Assembly (NCBI GenBank): GCA_023393015.1
Contig: JAEWMY010000056.1
Coordinates: 53,693 to 117,692 of the forward strand
Direction of reading: 5' to 3'
Length of the DNA stretch: 64,000 nt
DNA from: Spirochaetota bacterium
Lineage (GTDB): Bacteria > Spirochaetota > Spirochaetia > Treponematales > Treponemataceae
Shown piece by piece: positions 15,928 through 24,121 of the stretch. The notes under the pieces were generated by a model. That model worked only from the letters and a program-made list of their open reading frames with translations. It was not told the origin of the DNA and ran no database searches. Position numbers and translations under genes: made by a program. Within the stretch, counting starts at the first letter, position 1, and each line of letters opens with the position of its first letter.

Positions 15928-16638
15928 ATGACGACGAAGGCATCGATACTGGTAATCGAGGACGAACGCGACATTCGGGACCTTATCGGCTACAACCTTT
16001 CCCGCGAGGGATACTCGGTCCGCGAAGCTGACACGGCGGAAAAGGGATTCGAGTACCTCAAGGCGCACAAAGTCGACATCGTCCTCCTCGACATGATGCT
16101 CCCGGGCATCGACGGGATAGAGGCGCTCAGGCGCATCCGCGCCGACAAGGCTACCGCGACGCTTCCGGTCATCATGGTGACGGCGCGGAGCGAGGACGCT
16201 GACGTCGTCGCCTGCCTCGAGCTCGGCGCCGACGACTACGTCCCGAAACCCTTTTCGCCGCGGGTCCTCGTCGCCCGGGTCCGGGCGCGGCTCAGGGAAA
16301 CCGGACGCGAGCGCGAAGGCGGGGAAAGCGAAGCGGAGACGATCGTATCCGGCAACGTGGAACTCGACGGCGCCCGCCACGAAGTCCGCGTGGACGGCAA
16401 GGACGTCTCCCTCTCCGCGACGGAATTCGCCCTGCTCTCTTTCCTCATGAAGAATCCGTCCCACGTGTTCTCCCGCCAGCGACTCATAGACGCGCTCCAT
16501 GGTCCCGGCTATCCCGTCACGGACCGGTCGGTAGACGTGCAAGTGCTCGGCCTCAGGAAAAAACTCCTTTCCGCCGGCGACTCGGTCGAAACAGTGCGCG
16601 GCGTCGGCTACCGGTGGAAGGAGGGAAAGAACGCATGA
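15928..16638 (+). CDS. phoB: Response regulator, OmpR/PhoB family
   Basis: 236 residues. The receiver domain (about 1-120) has the acidic pocket EDE, the phospho-accepting Asp55 in IVLLDMMLPG, and the lysine in YVPKPFSP. The C-terminal winged helix (about 140-236) ends with DRSVDVQVLGLRKKL and VRGVGYRWK, typical of PhoB/OmpR DNA-binding domains. Its place between phoU and a PhoR-like kinase makes it the phosphate regulator. The start at 15928 has AGGAAGG upstream; the stop overlaps the kinase start (ATGA). Confidence 0.92.
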   Translation: MTTKASILVIEDERDIRDLIGYNLSREGYSVREADTAEKGFEYLKAHKVDIVLLDMMLPGIDGIEALRRIRADKATATLPVIMVTARSEDADVVACLELGADDYVPKPFSPRVLVARVRARLRETGREREGGESEAETIVSGNVELDGARHEVRVDGKDVSLSATEFALLSFLMKNPSHVFSRQRLIDALHGPGYPVTDRSVDVQVLGLRKKLLSAGDSVETVRGVGYRWKEGKNA

Positions 16639-18419
16639 GACGAAGCCTGTTCTTCTGGGTTTATCCGCCCTACATCATTACGGCCGTCCTGACCGCCCTC
16701 GCGTTCACGGTCTTCGCCGCGCGGGGAGCGAGCGATTTTTTTTACGATCTCTCGTCGATCAAGATGCGCGAGACGGCCATGCTCGCCAAGAACGCCCTCG
16801 CGGAGCCGCTCGCCGCGGCCCTCGACGGAGGCGAACTCGATACCGCGACGCGAACCGACGGCGATTTCGCCGGTCTCAGGGAGAAGGCCCTCTTCCTCGC
16901 GGCGGGAACGGACATACGCATCACGATAATCGCGCCGAGCGGAAGGGTACTCGTGGACACGGCGGCCACACCCGAGGCGATGGACTTGCATCTCGACCGC
17001 GAGGAAGTCAGGAAGGCCCTCGCCTCGGGAGGCGGTTCGGCCATGCGCCGTTCCGCGTCTACCGGTATAACGACGACATACGAGGCGATCCCCGTACCGA
17101 CCGGCGACGGTTCCATGGCCGTCATACGCGTCGCGACCCCGCTGAGCGTCATAGACGACAGGATGACGGCCCTCGTCTTCGAGGTCGCCTTTTTCGGACT
17201 ATGCCTTTCGGTAATCGTCTCGATACTCGCGATCTGGCTCACCCGCCGACTCACGGCGCCGATTCTCCGCATCGAAGCGGGGGCGCGCGCCTTTTCGGCG
17301 GGACGCCTCGACGAGCGCATTCCGGAAGAGGGACCCTACGAGGTCGCGAACCTCGCCGGAGTGCTGAACCGGATGGCCACGCTGCTCGACGAGCGCATCT
17401 CCACGGTCGCCGAGCAAAACGGCCGGCTTACGGCCATACTGAACGGGATGACGGAGGCGGTGGCCGTCGTCGACGGACGACTCGCGGTGCTCAGCACGAA
17501 CCCCGCGTTCCGCGCGCTCTTCCCCGACAAGCAGGCAGGAAACCTCCTTTCCGTGACGCGGAGCACCGAGCTCTGCGAGTTCATGGAGTCCGCCCTCAAG
17601 ACGGAAGGCCCGCTCGAAACGGACATCACCCTCTACGGAGAGCGGCCGCGCCAGCTGAGGATCGCCTCGGCGCCCATCGACGGCGGGAAGGCCGTGCTCG
17701 TCATCACGGATCTCACGCGCCTCTACCGCCTCGAGACGGTCAGGCGCGACTTTACCTCCAACGTGTCGCACGAGCTCAAGACGCCCATCACCACGGTAAA
17801 AGCGGCGATCGAGACGCTGAGGGAATCCGGATGCGACGACAAGACGGCGTGTACCCGTTTTCTCGACATCGCCTCGCGGGGAGCGGAACGCCTCGAGGCC
17901 ATTCTCGCAGACCTCCTCTCGCTCGCGCGGATCGAGGAGGAAGAGGGCGCGACGGGCATCGAGAAGGTCGAAGTCCGGCTCGACGACGTCATCGCCGCCG
18001 CTATCGCTGAAGTAGCCAGGCGCGCGTCCGCGCCGAATTTCGCGTTCAGACGGGAAGGCGAGGCGGGAATCGTCATCCGGGCGAACGAGGGATTGATACG
18101 CCAGGCGCTCGTAAACCTTCTCGACAACGCGCGGAAGTACGCCTCCGAGGGAGGGCTCGCCACCGTGTGCGTCGCGGTGGAAAGCGGGCACGCCGTCGTG
18201 TCGGTCGTCGACAGGGGGCCGGGAATTCCGGAACGCGACCGTTCCCGAATTTTCGAGCGCTTCTACCGGATCGACAAGGCGCGTTCGCGGGACACCGGCG
18301 GAACGGGGCTCGGCCTTTCGATCGTGAAACACATCGCGCTCGCGCATTCGGGATCAGTCAGGCTCGAAAGCTCCGAGGAAAGGGGCTCGACGTTCAGTCT
18401 GCTGCTGCCCCTCTATTGA
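16635..18419 (+). CDS. phoR: PhoR-like membrane sensor histidine kinase
   Basis: 594 residues: a membrane helix near the N terminus, a periplasmic region of about 140 residues, a second helix (about 172-198), HAMP (RRLTAPILRIEAGARAFSAG), a PAS domain (about 260-350), HisKA with phospho-acceptor His379 in NVSHELKTPIT, and a full HATPase with the N box LVNLLDNARKYA, DRGPGIPERDRSRIFERFYR and GGTGLGLSIVKHIA. The PAS-HisKA order and the phoU-phoB context indicate PhoR. It overlaps phoB by 4 bp. The periplasmic region is larger than that of E. coli PhoR, closer to the Firmicute PhoR type. Confidence 0.91.
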   Translation: MRRSLFFWVYPPYIITAVLTALAFTVFAARGASDFFYDLSSIKMRETAMLAKNALAEPLAAALDGGELDTATRTDGDFAGLREKALFLAAGTDIRITIIAPSGRVLVDTAATPEAMDLHLDREEVRKALASGGGSAMRRSASTGITTTYEAIPVPTGDGSMAVIRVATPLSVIDDRMTALVFEVAFFGLCLSVIVSILAIWLTRRLTAPILRIEAGARAFSAGRLDERIPEEGPYEVANLAGVLNRMATLLDERISTVAEQNGRLTAILNGMTEAVAVVDGRLAVLSTNPAFRALFPDKQAGNLLSVTRSTELCEFMESALKTEGPLETDITLYGERPRQLRIASAPIDGGKAVLVITDLTRLYRLETVRRDFTSNVSHELKTPITTVKAAIETLRESGCDDKTACTRFLDIASRGAERLEAILADLLSLARIEEEEGATGIEKVEVRLDDVIAAAIAEVARRASAPNFAFRREGEAGIVIRANEGLIRQALVNLLDNARKYASEGGLATVCVAVESGHAVVSVVDRGPGIPERDRSRIFERFYRIDKARSRDTGGTGLGLSIVKHIALAHSGSVRLESSEERGSTFSLLLPLY

Positions 18420-18450
18420 CACGAAATCGCCGGACGGGAATCATGAAACG

Positions 18451-18975
18451 ATGAAGAAGACCGCAACGGACTACAAGACGGAAACACGGGACCGATCCCC
18501 CGCCCTCGTCGCGGCATGGGCCGTCTCGATCGCGGCCCTCCTCGTTTTCGCGGCCGCCGTCGCGTTCGCCGCCCGCGACGGTTCGCCACGGCGCGACAAG
18601 ACCTCCTACCGCGCCGTTACCGAGGCCGCCGAACTCGACTCGCTCGTATCGTCGCTTCAGGCCTCCGGCGACTACCCCCTGCTCGTCGACCTTCGCGACG
18701 GAAAGGATTACGAGGCGGGCCACGCGCCCGGCTTCCTGAACGTCCCGAACGCGCGCGACGGCGAGCCCTTCGCCACGTGGATAGCGCCCTACCGACGCGA
18801 CAAGACGATCGTTCTCGTGTGCTACGGCGGAAACAGGAGCGCGCGGGCCTTCGAACGCCTCGTCATCGAGGGCTTCACGCGCGTGATCGACTTTACGCCG
18901 GGATACGAAACCTACGAACGGCAGCGCGGCGGCGACTACGCACCCGAGAAGGGAGTATGCGACTGCCCGAAATAG
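18451..18975 (+). CDS. Membrane-anchored rhodanese-like protein
   Basis: 174 residues. A hydrophobic helix at about 18-40 anchors the protein, and the rest is a rhodanese domain facing the periplasm. The active loop is CYGGNRSA, with the catalytic cysteine in a loop longer than in the short rhodanese upstream of pstS. The C terminus carries CDC. It follows phoR by 31 bp on the same strand and may be cotranscribed. A link to phosphate control is suggested only by position. The ribosome site is poor. Confidence 0.82.
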   Translation: MKKTATDYKTETRDRSPALVAAWAVSIAALLVFAAAVAFAARDGSPRRDKTSYRAVTEAAELDSLVSSLQASGDYPLLVDLRDGKDYEAGHAPGFLNVPNARDGEPFATWIAPYRRDKTIVLVCYGGNRSARAFERLVIEGFTRVIDFTPGYETYERQRGGDYAPEKGVCDCPK

Positions 18976-18987
18976 GAACGCCGCCCG

Positions 18988-21264
18988 CTATCTCTGGATC
19001 ACGCCGATATCGAGGGCGATGAAGGGGATATAGTCGCGGGAGACGTTTCTCGACACTCCGCCCCGAAGCGCGACGGCGAAACCGTCGTTAAGCCGGAGTC
19101 CCGCCCCGAGCGTCGAGTTCCAGTGGAAGACGCCGGCGGGCTCCCGCAGCTCGACGCGGTCCTGGGCCGTAACGCCGCACGCGGCGTTGATCAGCACGAA
19201 CACGGGCAGGTTGACGAACGCCGAGGCGAGATTCCACCGTCGCTTCGCGCCTATGCCGACGCCCGCGACGTGACAGCCGGTACGCTCGTCGATCGCGAGC
19301 GGATTGGGGAAGAGCAGGCGGTCTCCGAGAGAGGGTCTGTAGTACAGCGGCGAGGCGTTCGCGTGGGAAGACGCCTCGCTGAAGTCCGTTCCGGCGGTCC
19401 AGCGCACCGTGACGGAATACGGGGAATCGAACGAAAGGGAGAACTCTCCCGACGTCTCGAAAACGGAAAAATCGCGCGAGGAACCGGCCTTGACGGACGA
19501 GCTCGTGTATCGCGCGCGAAGGGCGAATCCTTCGGTACTGAACAAGGGCGAATCGAGGGTATTCACGTCGAATCGCGCGCGCGTCAGGAAATACCTGTCG
19601 AATCCGTCGGTCGTCTCCACCTCGGGCGGTGCCGAGGAGTCTATCCAGTTCGCGCTCCATCCGACCGAAAACTCGGCGTACCTTGAAAGGAACAGCCCGA
19701 TGTTTCCTCCCAGCGAGAGAGTCTCCGTCTCGTACTGAAGGCCGACAGACGAGTCGTACCGGTAGGTATCGAGCTCGCGCTCGTACGAAAAGACCGGCTC
19801 CAAGAAAAACACCCCGCCGAACGGTTGAAGATACGTCGCCTCGGCGGTAAGCGCTCCGTTGAAACCGACGTCGAGCGTGCACTGCGAACCGACGCCAGTC
19901 AAGTTACGCAGCGTCACTCCCTGCGTGACGACAGAAAAATTCGAAATCGTGTCGGAATACGTTCCGCGATGCGAAAACCCCGCATGCGCCTCGTGCACGG
20001 GGATTTTCCTCGGTTCAAGCGTGACCACGAGCGTCGGACCCTCGCTCTCGCGCGTCATGCGAATCGTCCTGAACCTTCCGGTCGAGGAAAGCGCGGCGTA
20101 CGCGGCCGAAAGGGTCTTGTCGTCGTAGGATGTCTTTCCGTCGAGCTCGAGGAGTCTCCGTACCAGGGCCCTGTCGCGCTCCGTTCCTCCCCGCACGCTC
20201 AATTTCGCGAACGGCGTCGCGAGCGCCGGGACGTACACGGGAGCGGACGGGCGGGGAGCGCCCTCTGGCGCGTCTCCGGAGTAGGCCGGTCCGTTCATGA
20301 AGGCGATCAATCCGGGAATCTCGGCGCGCGCGGACTGCTCGCCGCGCTCGATGATCTCGGCGGCGGAATCGAAACTGTAGGGCCCGAAGCCGGAGATGTC
20401 GACGTTGACGACATAGTCCGCGTTTTTCAGCTGCGAGACGACGGTTATCTCCGTCAGGATGTCCAGGGTTCTCGAGAGCGTCTCGACGACGCTCGATCCG
20501 ATTTCGCCGCTCTCGCGCGGCGTGGTGTCGACGAGGTTAACCGCGATGACGGTCTTCGCGCCGAGGGAACGCGCGACGTCGATCGGAAGGTTGTCGAGCA
20601 CGCCGCCGTCGACGTAGTAGCGATCCCCGATCCGGTACGGCTCGAAAACCCCGGGAATGCTCATGCTCGCGCGCATGGCGTCGGATATCGACCCGGAGGA
20701 GAGAACGACAGCCTCGCGCGACGAAAGGTCTGACGCGACCGCGCGAAACCGGCGCGGAAGCGAATCGAAATCGGCGGGCATCGCGTGCGGCAACGAAAGA
20801 CGGTCGAATATGGCGAGCGCGTTCCTGCCGGTAAGGATACCCGATCCGAGCGAAAAGCCCTCGCGCGTGAACGCGAACCTTAACCCGTACTTCGAACGGG
20901 CTTGCCTGTCGCGGAAGGAGCTCGGGGCGAGCGACTCGGGCTCTGAGAACACGCCCTGCCAGTGGATTCCGCGAACGATCGCGTCAAGCTCCGCGGCGGA
21001 ATAGCCCATTGAGTAAAAACCGCCCACGATGGAACCCATACTCGTTCCGACGACGAGGTCGGGCGAAATACCGAGCTCCTCGAGCACCTTGATGACGCCG
21101 ACATGCGCGATGCCGAGAGCTCCGCCTCCCTTCAAAACGAGGGCGACCCTCGGGGGCTCTCGTTCGGTCGGGGGCTCTCGTTCGGTCGCGTCTTCGGCCG
21201 AGAGTCCGCAGAGAATCGAGACGATGAAAAGCAGGGGCGATACCGCGCGGGCGAACTTTGCCAT
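18988..21264 (-). CDS. Patatin-like phospholipase fused to POTRA and Omp85-type barrel (PlpD-like)
   Basis: 758 residues. A signal peptide (1-22) is followed by a patatin domain: oxyanion loop GGGALG (46-51), nucleophile Ser75 in GTSMG, and the catalytic Asp in YYVDGGVLDN. A POTRA-like segment comes next (about 320-400, FAKLSVRGGTERDRALVRRL), and then a C-terminal 16-strand Omp85-type barrel (ends FIALDIGVIQR). This is the class-D patatin/type Vd autotransporter architecture: a phospholipase A delivered to or through the outer membrane by its own barrel. I start at the ATG at 21264; the frame runs open far upstream, across hu, but has no homology there. Two 18-bp repeats encode EREPPT twice after the signal peptide. 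It is divergent from hu. Confidence 0.9.
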   Translation of the reverse strand: MAKFARAVSPLLFIVSILCGLSAEDATEREPPTEREPPRVALVLKGGGALGIAHVGVIKVLEELGISPDLVVGTSMGSIVGGFYSMGYSAAELDAIVRGIHWQGVFSEPESLAPSSFRDRQARSKYGLRFAFTREGFSLGSGILTGRNALAIFDRLSLPHAMPADFDSLPRRFRAVASDLSSREAVVLSSGSISDAMRASMSIPGVFEPYRIGDRYYVDGGVLDNLPIDVARSLGAKTVIAVNLVDTTPRESGEIGSSVVETLSRTLDILTEITVVSQLKNADYVVNVDISGFGPYSFDSAAEIIERGEQSARAEIPGLIAFMNGPAYSGDAPEGAPRPSAPVYVPALATPFAKLSVRGGTERDRALVRRLLELDGKTSYDDKTLSAAYAALSSTGRFRTIRMTRESEGPTLVVTLEPRKIPVHEAHAGFSHRGTYSDTISNFSVVTQGVTLRNLTGVGSQCTLDVGFNGALTAEATYLQPFGGVFFLEPVFSYERELDTYRYDSSVGLQYETETLSLGGNIGLFLSRYAEFSVGWSANWIDSSAPPEVETTDGFDRYFLTRARFDVNTLDSPLFSTEGFALRARYTSSSVKAGSSRDFSVFETSGEFSLSFDSPYSVTVRWTAGTDFSEASSHANASPLYYRPSLGDRLLFPNPLAIDERTGCHVAGVGIGAKRRWNLASAFVNLPVFVLINAACGVTAQDRVELREPAGVFHWNSTLGAGLRLNDGFAVALRGGVSRNVSRDYIPFIALDIGVIQR

Positions 21265-21330
21265 ATCATCGAGAATACCCCCCGAAAATCGCAAAGTCAA
21301 CATATCCGCCGCGACGCGTCCCCAAAGGCT

Positions 21331-21359
21331 TTGCTCAACGGGCGCATTCGTGATATACT
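21331..21359 (+). promoter_or_regulatory. hu promoter
   Basis: TTGCTC at 21331-21336 and TATACT at 21354-21359 are 17 bp apart, about 45 bp before the ATG. AAGGAG lies in the leader. Confidence 0.75.
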
Positions 21360-21402
21360 CGCCGACAAGCACTGTGCTTACAGTATCAAGGAGAAAACCA
21401 CA

Positions 21403-21681
21403 ATGAACAAAGCGGAACTTATTGACGCGATCGCCGACGATGCCGGCCTGAGCAAGAAAGACGCCGGTAACGCCCTCAAAGCCCTCATCGACACCGTGTC
21501 GAAGGAACTCAAGAAGGGCGGTTCCGTCCAGCTGGTCGGATTCGGGACGTTCGAGGTCGGAAAGCGCGCCGCGCGCACCGGTCGCAATCCCAAGACCGGC
21601 GAGGCGATCAAGATCAAGGCCGCCAAGACCCCGAAGTTCAAGGCCGGAAAGGCCCTGAAAGACCTCGTCAACAAGAAGTAA
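21403..21681 (+). CDS. hup: HU family DNA-binding protein
   Basis: 92-residue nucleoid protein. It opens MNKAELIDAIADDAGLSKKDA and has the GFGTFEVGKRAARTGRNPKTGE beta-arm region with the DNA-intercalating proline. The length and sequence are those of the HU/IHF family; as the only such gene seen here it is called HU. The start is fixed by AAGGAG and by homology. The gene has its own strong promoter and is monocistronic. The 3' flank holds a GC-rich hairpin (GCCGTC...GACGGC) and a 27-bp tandem repeat. Confidence 0.96.
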   Translation: MNKAELIDAIADDAGLSKKDAGNALKALIDTVSKELKKGGSVQLVGFGTFEVGKRAARTGRNPKTGEAIKIKAAKTPKFKAGKALKDLVNKK

Positions 21682-21723
21682 TCCTTCCGAAACGACACGC
21701 CGCCTGCCGTCCTCGGCCGACGG

Positions 21724-21784
21724 CGCCCCGCCTCCTTCCCAACTCGTTTCCGCCCCGCCTCCTTCCCAGCTCGTTTCCGCCCCG
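21724..21784. repeat. 27-bp tandem repeat downstream of hu
   Basis: The unit CGCCCCGCCTCCTTCCCAAC followed by TCGTTTC occurs at 21724-21750 and 21751-21777 with one substitution, and the first 7 bases of a third copy follow. It is non-coding. Confidence 0.9.
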
Positions 21785-21877
21785 ACACCCGTCAGTCCGA
21801 ACGAACGCCAAACGCGTCCGACCCTTTGCGCAACGCGGCACTTATGGGGTAGAATCAGCGCACGGGAGGCACGGAAC

Positions 21878-22294
21878 ATGTGGTTCATTTTCGCGTTGTT
21901 ATCAGCGCTTTTCGCGGCTCTTACGTCGATTCTCGCAAAGATCGGAATCTCCGGAATAAACTCGAACCTCGCGACCGCGATCAGGACGGGAGTCGTGCTC
22001 GTGATGGCATGGCTCGTTGTCCTACTATCGGGATCGATCGGCGGGATCAAGCATATCTCGGGGAAAAGCCTTCTGTTCCTCGTGTTGTCGGGAATCGCGA
22101 CGGGGCTTTCCTGGCTTTGTTACTTTCGCGCGCTTCAAATCGGCGACGCGTCGAAGGTCGTCCCCGTCGACAAGTTCAGCCTCGTCATAACGATAGTCTT
22201 CGCGTTCGTCTTTCTCCACGAGACCGTTACGATCAAGACGATTATCGGTTGCCTTCTCATCACGGGGGGAACCTTCGTGATGCTCCTCAAGTAG
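21878..22294 (+). CDS. EamA-type (DMT superfamily) half-size membrane protein
   Basis: 138 residues with about five hydrophobic segments, matching a single EamA domain: SALFAALTSILAKIGISGINSNLATAIRT near the start and FLHETVTIKTIIGCLLITGGTFVMLL at the end. Full-size drug/metabolite exporters have two such domains, so this half-size member probably works as a dimer. Substrate unknown. GGGAGG precedes the ATG by 8 nt, and a TAGAAT -10 box lies about 25 bp upstream. The next gene starts 7 bp after its stop, suggesting cotranscription. Confidence 0.88.
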   Translation: MWFIFALLSALFAALTSILAKIGISGINSNLATAIRTGVVLVMAWLVVLLSGSIGGIKHISGKSLLFLVLSGIATGLSWLCYFRALQIGDASKVVPVDKFSLVITIVFAFVFLHETVTIKTIIGCLLITGGTFVMLLK

Positions 22295-22301
22295 GACTCG
22301 A

Positions 22302-23402
22302 ATGAAAGACCACGCCAAGTCAACCATGAACTACCGAAGGGCGAGCCTCTTCATGCTCGGCCTCATAGCCCTCATACTCACCGGCGGCGCGCTGAAGCTC
22401 ACGGCGCCCGTCGTGTTGCCTTTCGTCATCGCCGTCCTGCTCACCTTCGTGCTCGAACCCCTCGTGGCCGTCCTGACGAAAATCAGGATACCGCGGGCGA
22501 TAGCCTCGGTACTCATCGTGCTCATGGTCGGCATGGCCGTCTACGCCGCCGGTTTCATCCTCTTCAAGAGCGTCGGTTCCATCGCGACGCTCTACCCGAA
22601 ATACGAAACGCGCTTTACGGAAATTTACCGGAGGATCGCGGAGACATTCGATTTCGCGTACGACGAGCACCTTTCGCTGTTCGAAAACCTGTGGAGCCAC
22701 CTGAACGTCCGCACGAAGGTACAGAGCCTCGCGTTCCGTTTCTCGGAGTCGTTCGTCTTCCTTTTAAAAGACTCCGTCATGGTGACGCTCTTCATCGTTT
22801 TCCTGCTCCTGGAAATCGGCCACTTCCGGGATCGCGCGGAGATCGCCTTCGCCAAGACCTTTCCCGGGGGCTTCTCGACGATCATGGAATCGGTCGTCGT
22901 CCAGATTACCCGGTATCTCAGCCTCAAGTTCTTCCTTAGCCTCGCCACGGGCGTCCTCGTCGGGCTCGCGCTCTCGCTCATCGGCATGGACTTCCCCGTC
23001 GTGTGGGGCGTCATATCCTTCATTCTCAATTTCATACCGACCATCGGTTCCATCGCCGCGGGCGGCGGAATCGCGGTGTTCTCGATCGTCCAGTTCTATC
23101 CCGACCCGACGCCGATCGGGCTCTCGATCGGGGCCGTCCTCGCCGTAAACATGGTGATAGGCAACGTCCTTGAGCCGAAGATCCAGGGCGACAACCTGGG
23201 GCTTTCGCCGTTCGTCATACTCGCCTCCCTGTTGGCCTGGGGCTGGCTGTGGGGTTTCGTGGGCCTCGTGCTCGCGGTCCCGATGACGGTTATCGTCAAG
23301 ATCTTCTGCGAGAACATCCCCGGGCTCGAGGCGGTCTCCATCATGATCGGATCCTACAAGGCCGCCCGGGAGGCGCGCGAGCAGGACGGGCAGGACGCAT
23401 GA
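22302..23402 (+). CDS. AI-2E family transporter (TqsA/PerM-like)
   Basis: A 366-residue membrane protein with the seven- to eight-helix plan of the UPF0118/AI-2E exporter family. Diagnostic segments are VVLPFVIAVLLTFVLEPLVAVLTKIRIPRAIAS at the start, and the C-terminal GNVLEPKIQGDNLGLSPFVILASLLAWGWLWG with the following VPMTVIVKI. Members export AI-2 or act as ion/proton exchangers; the substrate here is not known. The first ATG (22302) has only a weak ribosome site. A perfect 24-bp palindrome follows the stop and separates it from the converging barrel gene. Confidence 0.9.
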   Translation: MKDHAKSTMNYRRASLFMLGLIALILTGGALKLTAPVVLPFVIAVLLTFVLEPLVAVLTKIRIPRAIASVLIVLMVGMAVYAAGFILFKSVGSIATLYPKYETRFTEIYRRIAETFDFAYDEHLSLFENLWSHLNVRTKVQSLAFRFSESFVFLLKDSVMVTLFIVFLLLEIGHFRDRAEIAFAKTFPGGFSTIMESVVVQITRYLSLKFFLSLATGVLVGLALSLIGMDFPVVWGVISFILNFIPTIGSIAAGGGIAVFSIVQFYPDPTPIGLSIGAVLAVNMVIGNVLEPKIQGDNLGLSPFVILASLLAWGWLWGFVGLVLAVPMTVIVKIFCENIPGLEAVSIMIGSYKAAREAREQDGQDA

Positions 23403-23404
23403 AA

Positions 23405-23428
23405 AAGGCCCTCCGTACGGAGGGCCTT
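23405..23428. terminator. Palindromic terminator between converging genes
   Basis: AAGGCCCTCCG followed directly by its reverse complement, with TACG at the tip, forms a perfect 24-bp palindrome overlapping the end of the AI-2E family gene. The A-rich left flank would act as a U tract for the minus-strand barrel gene. Confidence 0.75.
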
Positions 23429-23462
23429 GCCTTGCGGTATCCGAAATCGGACAACCCGTAAA

Positions 23463-23978
23463 TCAGAACTTGAAGCCGACGGCGACGCCGATCTCGACGT
23501 CGATTCCCACAAGATCGTCTACAACGTCCTTGTAATCGGAAGAAAAATGATACCCGACGATCGCGGTCGGCCGGACGTAGAGCATCTCTGACAGATCGAC
23601 ATCGGCGCCGACGCCCGCCTTGAGATATAAGGCGTCCAGTATCTCGTAATCCGCGTTCATCTGATAGGCGACGCCAAGCATCGGAAACAGTCTGAAGGAT
23701 GACATGTCGAAAGGATACTTGGCGAGAACGCTGATCTCCGTATAGTTCCCGTAATCCTCGTCGGCGAATATGTAGGCGAACCCGGCCTCAAGATAGGTGA
23801 TGTCGAAGAACCCCCTGATACCGTATCCTATATAGGACTGGTCGACGCCGAAATCGTCGCTCGAAAGCGAAATGAGCGTGAACACGCCTCCCAGTCCCGC
23901 GCTCATCTCGAAATCCAGGGTGAAAGCCGCGGAAGCCGCGACAACCAACAACAGCGCGATAGCGATACACTTTTTCAT
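23463..23978 (-). CDS. Small outer-membrane beta-barrel protein
   Basis: 171 residues: a signal peptide (1-20, cleaved near TLDF) and then about eight amphipathic strands (SYIGYGIRGFFDITYLEAGFAYIF, YLKAGVGADVDLSEMLYVRPTAIVGYHF), ending GVAVGFKF with a terminal phenylalanine. This is the layout of 8-stranded OmpA/OmpW-type barrels common in spirochaetes. The specific role is unknown. The ribosome site AGAGGAGA is well placed before the ATG. It is monocistronic, with a likely promoter TTGCGT-16-TACACT upstream. Confidence 0.85.
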   Translation of the reverse strand: MKKCIAIALLLVVAASAAFTLDFEMSAGLGGVFTLISLSSDDFGVDQSYIGYGIRGFFDITYLEAGFAYIFADEDYGNYTEISVLAKYPFDMSSFRLFPMLGVAYQMNADYEILDALYLKAGVGADVDLSEMLYVRPTAIVGYHFSSDYKDVVDDLVGIDVEIGVAVGFKF

Positions 23979-24121
23979 AGGCAGTCTCCTCTACGGCAAA
24001 GTGTAGAACCGCAAAGGGCAAACGCAAGAGACGTTCGTGACATATGCCACAAACGCCGTACTAGCGGGGGATACGCGTCATCCAGGGCGGGGACCCGTGA
24101 GCGAGTCCGCGGGCGAAACGC

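Noticed and set aside
21265..22050. A 262-residue N-terminal extension of the patatin-Omp85 frame reaching across hu.
   Set aside because: It overlaps hu and the EamA gene on the other strand, has no homology, and a clear signal peptide begins at 21264.
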